Positions 29,645 to 33,574 of a DNA stretch of 33,574 bases are shown one piece after another. The first letter of the stretch is position 1. Every line of letters starts with the position of its first letter. Both the position numbers and the translations under genes were made by a program. The notes under the pieces were generated by a model. It saw only the letters and a program-made list of their open reading frames with translations, searched no databases and was not told the origin of the DNA. The DNA comes from JAQIBY01 sp046546095. Lineage in GTDB: Bacteria; Bacteroidota; Bacteroidia; Bacteroidales; ML635J-15. Location: positions 1 through 33,574 of the forward strand of contig JBKGYK010000032.1 in assembly GCA_046546095.1 (NCBI GenBank), written 5' to 3'.

Positions 29645-30973
29645 ATGAGCGCGAAAACAACAACATCAGGAAGGATATTTACTGCGGCCGGAATAACAGA
29701 GGCCCTGCGTAGATTTTTGAAATCCGGTACAACCGGTGGTATATTTTTGTTGGTTGCAGCCCTGGTGGCGATGATTATTGCCAATTCCTCTGCACGGGAA
29801 TGGTATGAGCACTTTTTACATTCACATTTTACAATCGGTAACATGTCCGAAAGTGTTCATTTCTGGGTAAACGATGCCCTAATGGTTATTTTCTTTTTTG
29901 TAGTTGGGCTGGAAATCAAGCGAGAAATTCTGGTTGGTGAGCTTTCATCCGTCAGACAAGCAATGTTGCCGGTTGTGGCCGCTTTTGGTGGTATGGTTGT
30001 TCCGATCACCATTTTCTTTATCATGAATGGCGGTCAGCCCGGATCAGAGGGATGGGGAATCCCCATGGCAACTGATATTGCATTTGCCATCGGTATTCTC
30101 AGTCTGCTGGGAAAGCGTGTGCCCCTGAGCCTCAAGGTATTCCTGGTGGCTTTTGCCATTGTCGATGATATGGGAGCTGTAATTGTCATTGCCATTTTCT
30201 ATAGCGGACAAATCGGATGGGCTGCACTGGGTGCTGCCGCTGCTATTCTGCTGCTGCTGTTTTATCTTGGCAAAAGAGGCATCCACAACCGAACAGTATT
30301 TGTGCTGATTGGTATTGTGGTGTGGTATCTTTTCCTCAAGTCAGGAGTACATACTACCATTGCAGGTGTTCTGTTGGCACTTACTCTGCCAATTAAAGCT
30401 AAACTTACAGGAAATAAATTTGCCAAAAATATTGAAGATGAAGTCCATAAACTAACCGGTACAATAAAAGAGAAACAAAAAGCTTTCACACATGAGCAAC
30501 TCGACCTGATTGAAAAGGTTAAGCGTTATGCCAACGAAGTTATCAATCCCCTGCAATGGTTTGAGAATAAACTTCACAGATTTACCATGCTCCTTATCAT
30601 GCCTGTGTTTGCTTTTGTCAATGCCGGGGTATATGTTGGAGGTGTTGAAGGATCAATATTCCAGGGATTGTCTCTTTCCATTATTGCAGGTTTGTTCCTG
30701 GGAAAACTTCTGGGCGTGTTTACCTTTTCCTGGCTGGCTGCAAAATTTAAAATTGCCAGTCTGCCCGCACACACCAGATGGAAAGATATGGTTGGCGTAG
30801 CTCTCCTTGGCGGTGTTGGTTTTACCATGTCTTTGTTTATTGCCAACCTGTCATTCGAGGCAGGTTCCGGTTTGCTTGACCAGGCCAAAATCGGTATCCT
30901 TGCTGCTTCAGGAATCTCTGCAATCGTAGGATTGAGCTACCTGGCAGTGGTATTGTCAAAGAATAAAGCGTAG
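29645..30973 (+). CDS. nhaA: Na+/H+ antiporter NhaA
   Basis: A 442-residue inner-membrane antiporter that exports Na+ in exchange for H+ and supports pH and salt tolerance. I use the ATG at 29645; a GTG at 29639 is two codons upstream. The sequence has the family hallmarks: DALMVIFFFVVGLEIKREILVGELSS, then ATDIAFAIGILSLLGKRVPLSLKVFLVAFAIVDDMGAVIVIA, where the D-D pair of helix V is the ion-binding site and ATDIAFA is the helix IV crossover motif. Later come VHTTIAGVLLALTLPIK, the HRFTMLLIMPVFAFVNAGVYV segment and GVGFTMSLFIANLSFE. A cytoplasmic loop of about 60 charged residues before helix IX (EDEVHKLTGTIKEKQKAFTHEQLD) is normal for longer members. Single gene with its own promoter and terminator; suits a saline habitat but does not prove one. 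Confidence 0.96.
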   Translation: MSAKTTTSGRIFTAAGITEALRRFLKSGTTGGIFLLVAALVAMIIANSSAREWYEHFLHSHFTIGNMSESVHFWVNDALMVIFFFVVGLEIKREILVGELSSVRQAMLPVVAAFGGMVVPITIFFIMNGGQPGSEGWGIPMATDIAFAIGILSLLGKRVPLSLKVFLVAFAIVDDMGAVIVIAIFYSGQIGWAALGAAAAILLLLFYLGKRGIHNRTVFVLIGIVVWYLFLKSGVHTTIAGVLLALTLPIKAKLTGNKFAKNIEDEVHKLTGTIKEKQKAFTHEQLDLIEKVKRYANEVINPLQWFENKLHRFTMLLIMPVFAFVNAGVYVGGVEGSIFQGLSLSIIAGLFLGKLLGVFTFSWLAAKFKIASLPAHTRWKDMVGVALLGGVGFTMSLFIANLSFEAGSGLLDQAKIGILAASGISAIVGLSYLAVVLSKNKA

Positions 30974-31000
30974 AATTGTTCACTTAAGCTTTCTCAAATT

Positions 31001-31032
31001 GCACCGGGCGTAATTATTTTGTCCGGTGTTTT
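31001..31032 (+). terminator. Terminator after nhaA
   Basis: CACCGG (31002-31007) pairs with CCGGTG (31023-31028), extended by a G-T and a C-G pair, loop of 11 bases, followed by TTTT. Confidence 0.7.
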
Positions 31033-31103
31033 GTTTGATATTTGGTTCATCTAAATGAGGATTTGTTATGAAAATTCTCTGATGTTTTGCCTGACAGGAC
31101 GAA

Positions 31104-32162
31104 TCATTTTCTACCAAATAACCAGTCCCAGAATCGTCTTTTTCGTTTCTCCGGTTCCCTGTGTTCTGTGGTGTCGGGTTCAATATGGAGTGGAGGTGTT
31201 TGTTCGCTAAGCAATGGCGAGGAAATATTTACATATAAGGTGTTTTGATCAATGCTCAGGCCATGTAAATAAAATTTCATTTTGTTTTTCGTGATGTGGC
31301 GTGATAAGCTTTCCTGCTTTTCTGAATCCTCAAAATAAGCATTTGATTCTTCTGCTTCATCATACTGGTCTTCAAGGTTTTTTATCTTTGAAATGTAGTT
31401 TTTTGATTTTTCGCTGAAAGCATGCAAAATGCCGGAAAAATATGCCTGCCACAAACCATCCTGGCAGGAGTTTGCTGCATCAAAATTACTCATTCCTCCG
31501 ATGGTGTCGTTGTCCCTGTATTTGTATGCATATCCGGGTGGAGAATGCCTGTGGCCTGCATCTTTGCTGTATATGCTGATGTCATTTCCATCTGCCTCAT
31601 ACCGATATCTGTAATGCACACTTCCCCTGGCTGTGCTGTCACTGATATTGAGGCTATAAAGTTCTGCCGCCCTGAAGTTTCTTGTGATGCTGGTTTCAAA
31701 TATTTTTGAGTAATGGTCTGCTTCTACTTTCAGAACATGGTCTTTCGCCGCATCACTGTCATTGTAAGCCATCAATACGAAAACTTCTTTGTTTTTGTTG
31801 GTATATTCATGAATTACTTCAAAATCTGATGTATGATATGGCAAACGGCTGGAGAATTTTCCAAGTTTTTCAATAATCTCTTCCAGCTTATATGTTCTGT
31901 GTGCTTCTGTTTCACTTTGATAATGTTCTGATGTGTAGGCTATTTCCACATCCCGCAACAATGCAATCATGGCCATTGCTCTCATTTTCGCCTGTAGCTG
32001 TGCCAGAGAATCATTTTCCATCCGTGGATCTGAAATACCAATGGCTGTTTGTTCACCATACAGCGGAATTTGTTTTATCCAATCCGGCGATTGATAATAC
32101 TGGGCTTTGGCTGTAAAAGCAAAAACCAACATGAATCCGGCAATAAAATATAATTTAGTCAT
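31104..32162 (-). CDS. Secreted protein of unknown function, LPP20-like region
   Basis: A 352-residue protein with a signal peptide (MTKLYFIAGFMLVFAFTAKAQ); the ATG at 32162 is chosen because the 57 extra upstream residues would lie in the divergent rimO coding region. The first 130 mature residues, PDWIKQIPLYGEQTAIGISDP, then SLAQLQAKMRAMAMIALLRDVEIAY, resemble the LPP20-type fold (short strand, G-x-G, then an Ala-rich helix of the A-x-x-x-A-x-x-x-L-A kind), but weakly. Later parts are charged, with a coiled stretch SKIKNLEDQYDEAEESNAYFEDSEKQ near residue 270 and a basic end EKRKRRFWDWLFGRK. I do not recognise a family with certainty. It is divergent from rimO and convergent with nhaA. Periplasmic or outer-membrane-associated location is inferred from the signal peptide only. 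Confidence 0.7.
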   Translation of the reverse strand: MTKLYFIAGFMLVFAFTAKAQYYQSPDWIKQIPLYGEQTAIGISDPRMENDSLAQLQAKMRAMAMIALLRDVEIAYTSEHYQSETEAHRTYKLEEIIEKLGKFSSRLPYHTSDFEVIHEYTNKNKEVFVLMAYNDSDAAKDHVLKVEADHYSKIFETSITRNFRAAELYSLNISDSTARGSVHYRYRYEADGNDISIYSKDAGHRHSPPGYAYKYRDNDTIGGMSNFDAANSCQDGLWQAYFSGILHAFSEKSKNYISKIKNLEDQYDEAEESNAYFEDSEKQESLSRHITKNKMKFYLHGLSIDQNTLYVNISSPLLSEQTPPLHIEPDTTEHREPEKRKRRFWDWLFGRK

Positions 32163-32171
32163 TTGTCTGCG

Positions 32172-32179
32172 TATATTTG
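32172..32179 (+). promoter_or_regulatory. -7 promoter element of rimO
   Basis: TATATTTG matches exactly. Transcription would start near 32186, which favours the ATG at 32202 over the one at 32190. Confidence 0.5.
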
Positions 32180-32201
32180 CAAAAATAGAATGATTTTGTT
32201 G

Positions 32202-33506
32202 ATGGAGAAAATAAAACGTGCAAATCTGATTACCATGGGTTGTTCCAAAAATCTTGTGGATTCTGAAAAGCTTGCCTGGCAATTGCAGCAACAAGGCTGG
32301 GAAACGGAACACGAAGCTGAAACCTGGTCGCATGATATCGTTTTTCTTAATACCTGTGGCTTCATAAATGATGCCAAAGAGGAAAGTATTGAAATGATTT
32401 TCGACCTTGTCACAGCAAAAACGGAGGGGAAAATCGGAAAGATTGTTGTATTTGGTTGCCTTGTAGAACGGTACGGAGAGCAGCTTAAAGCCGAGCTCCC
32501 TGAAGTGGATGCATGGTTGGGGAATTACTCAACACCGCTGATGATGCGCCTGTTAGACCTGGAAGCAAGGAATGAAGAGCAGCGCATTAATTCATCTTTC
32601 GGGCATTATGCTTATCTGAAAATAGCTGAAGGCTGTGACCGCAAGTGCTCGTATTGTGCTATTCCCCTGATCAAAGGAAAATACATTTCCCGTCCGGTAG
32701 ATGCTGTGGTTAAGGAAGCAGAAATACTGGCCTCCGAAGGCGTCCGTGAGCTGCTGGTTATTGCTCAGGATTTGAGCTTTTACGGCCTGGATGTGGATGG
32801 AAAAAACCATTTGCCTGAATTGGTGAATAAGCTCACAGCCATTGAGGGCATTGAATGGGTGCGATTGCATTACCTGTATCCCAATGCATTTCCTACAGAA
32901 ATTCCGGATATGATGCGCGATAATCCAAAACTCTGCGCTTACCTTGATATTCCGCTACAGCACATCAGCGATTCTGTGTTGAAAAAAATGCGCCGGGCAA
33001 CCAATCGCAAACAAACAGAACACATTTTGCAGGCGGCCAGAGAAAAGGTTCCGGGCATTGCTTTGCGCACAACCATGCTGGTGGGCCATCCCGGCGAAAC
33101 GGAAGCAGATTTTCAGGAAATGATGGAATTTGTGGAAAAATGGAAATTTGACCGACTGGGCGTTTTTACATACAGCGAAGAGGAGGGAACCTTTGGAGCT
33201 GATAAATTTGAAGACAATATTCCTGAAGCTGTAAAGCAGGAGAGGGCAGAGGCTTTAATGAACCTTCAGGAAAACATTTCACTTGAGCTGAATCAGGCAA
33301 AGATCGGCAACCACCTGAAAGTCATCATCGACCGCCGCGAAGGCGGTATGCTGGTTGGTCGCAGCGAGTACGATTCGGTGGAAGTGGACAATGAAATTTT
33401 CATTGAAAGCAGCGAAACACCTGAGCCCGGAACCTTCTGTGAGATAGAGATAAGCGCTGCTACTGCACATGAACTGGAAGGCAGACTGATAAAAATATTG
33501 CCATAA
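32202..33506 (+). CDS. rimO: Ribosomal protein S12 methylthiotransferase
   Basis: A 434-residue radical SAM enzyme that adds a methylthio group to the conserved aspartate of ribosomal protein S12. I start it at the ATG at 32202 (MEKIKRANLITMGCSKNLVDSE). The N-terminal UPF0004 domain has the three auxiliary-cluster cysteines C14 (MGCSKN), C52 (FLNTCGFI) and C86 (VFGCLVERY). The radical SAM cluster is C145-x3-C149-x2-C152 in EGCDRKCSYCAIP. Further landmarks are PLIKGKYISRPVD, VIAQDLSFYGLD, LDIPLQHISDSVLKKMRR, TTMLVGHPGETEADFQEM and a C-terminal TRAM domain (about 370-434). The phrase MGCSKNLVDSE separates RimO from the related MiaB. Length and order are complete. It lies divergent from the secreted protein gene. 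Confidence 0.96.
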   Translation: MEKIKRANLITMGCSKNLVDSEKLAWQLQQQGWETEHEAETWSHDIVFLNTCGFINDAKEESIEMIFDLVTAKTEGKIGKIVVFGCLVERYGEQLKAELPEVDAWLGNYSTPLMMRLLDLEARNEEQRINSSFGHYAYLKIAEGCDRKCSYCAIPLIKGKYISRPVDAVVKEAEILASEGVRELLVIAQDLSFYGLDVDGKNHLPELVNKLTAIEGIEWVRLHYLYPNAFPTEIPDMMRDNPKLCAYLDIPLQHISDSVLKKMRRATNRKQTEHILQAAREKVPGIALRTTMLVGHPGETEADFQEMMEFVEKWKFDRLGVFTYSEEEGTFGADKFEDNIPEAVKQERAEALMNLQENISLELNQAKIGNHLKVIIDRREGGMLVGRSEYDSVEVDNEIFIESSETPEPGTFCEIEISAATAHELEGRLIKILP

Positions 33507-33508
33507 TG

Positions 33509-33541
33509 TTTGTTTGTTTAACGGAAAATGTTCTATATTTG
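33509..33541 (+). promoter_or_regulatory. Strong promoter at the right end of the window
   Basis: TTTG at 33509-33512, a 21-base spacer and TATATTTG at 33534-33541 give a full consensus match. The next bases GCACCCGC are typical of starts of stable-RNA transcripts in this phylum, as far as I recall. Confidence 0.65.
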
Positions 33542-33563
33542 CACCCGCGTTCAACGCAAAACC

Positions 33564-33574
33564 GGACCTGTAGC
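33564..33574 (+). tRNA. Possible first bases of a tRNA, cut by the window edge
   Basis: The last 11 bases read GGACCTG-TA-GC: a 7-base acceptor strand, T8 and A9, then the G-C that opens the D stem of most tRNAs. It follows a strong promoter by 22 bases. The rest is outside the window, so the anticodon is unknown. Confidence 0.35.

Noticed and set aside
31104..32333. Longer form of the secreted protein starting at 32333
   Set aside because: It would overlap the start of rimO on the other strand by 130 bases and hide the signal peptide that begins at 32162.

Overview
The window is chromosomal DNA from a member of the Bacteroidota, most likely class Bacteroidia (Bacteroidales/Marinilabiliales type). 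Three signs support this. Large secreted proteins end in the C-terminal sorting domain of the type IX secretion system (T9SS). Genes are preceded again and again by the Bacteroidota -7 promoter element TAnnTTTG, often with TTG or TTTG about 20 bases upstream. The small families (DUF2752, bifunctional nuclease with a UVR tail, dihydroorotate dehydrogenase-like protein, LETM1-like protein) are typical of the phylum. Base composition is moderate, with clearly more A+T-rich stretches in a restriction-modification block.

Left part (1-7941), all on the minus strand: the N-terminal part of a secreted adhesin-like protein cut by the window edge; a nucleotide operon (papain-like T9SS-exported protease, thyA, folA, lipoprotein) with 1-19 base gaps and an 11-base overlap; and a coupled pair of a bifunctional nuclease and a NupC-type nucleoside transporter carrying an unusual N-terminal extracytoplasmic domain.

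Middle part (8047-15353): an alpha/beta hydrolase, a LETM1-like protein, a cold-shock protein with palindrome and terminator, a SpoIIAA-like protein, a family 39 glycosyltransferase, rubrerythrin, threonine aldolase, a membrane protein/XRE regulator pair, and a small conserved gene that lacks a usable start and looks frameshifted.

Accessory patch (15428-18326): a two-gene type II restriction-modification module resembling TdeIII (methyltransferase with N-terminal helix-turn-helix, then endonuclease, TAATG overlap). It is followed by a pyrimidine tandem-repeat tract and a GC-rich element of about 280 bases that can fold into a closing stem with two long hairpins. This patch is the most likely acquired region.

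Right part (18327-33574): a radical SAM/Gfo-Idh oxidoreductase pair; a LamG-type T9SS cargo protein flanked by a duplicated terminator module; a candidate orphan small-RNA unit; luxC-like acyl-CoA reductase, pRiA4b ORF-3-like protein and miaA; two small membrane proteins; aat-tilS; a dihydroorotate dehydrogenase-like protein; nhaA; a secreted protein of unknown function; rimO; and a stable-RNA-type promoter with what looks like the first bases of a tRNA at the very end.

Most of the window is ordinary housekeeping and envelope gene content. The parts deserving a second look are the restriction-modification island with its structured neighbour, the frameshifted gene beside it, and the small-RNA candidate. 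No CRISPR array, rRNA or intact transposase was seen. All calls come from reading the sequence; no database search was run.
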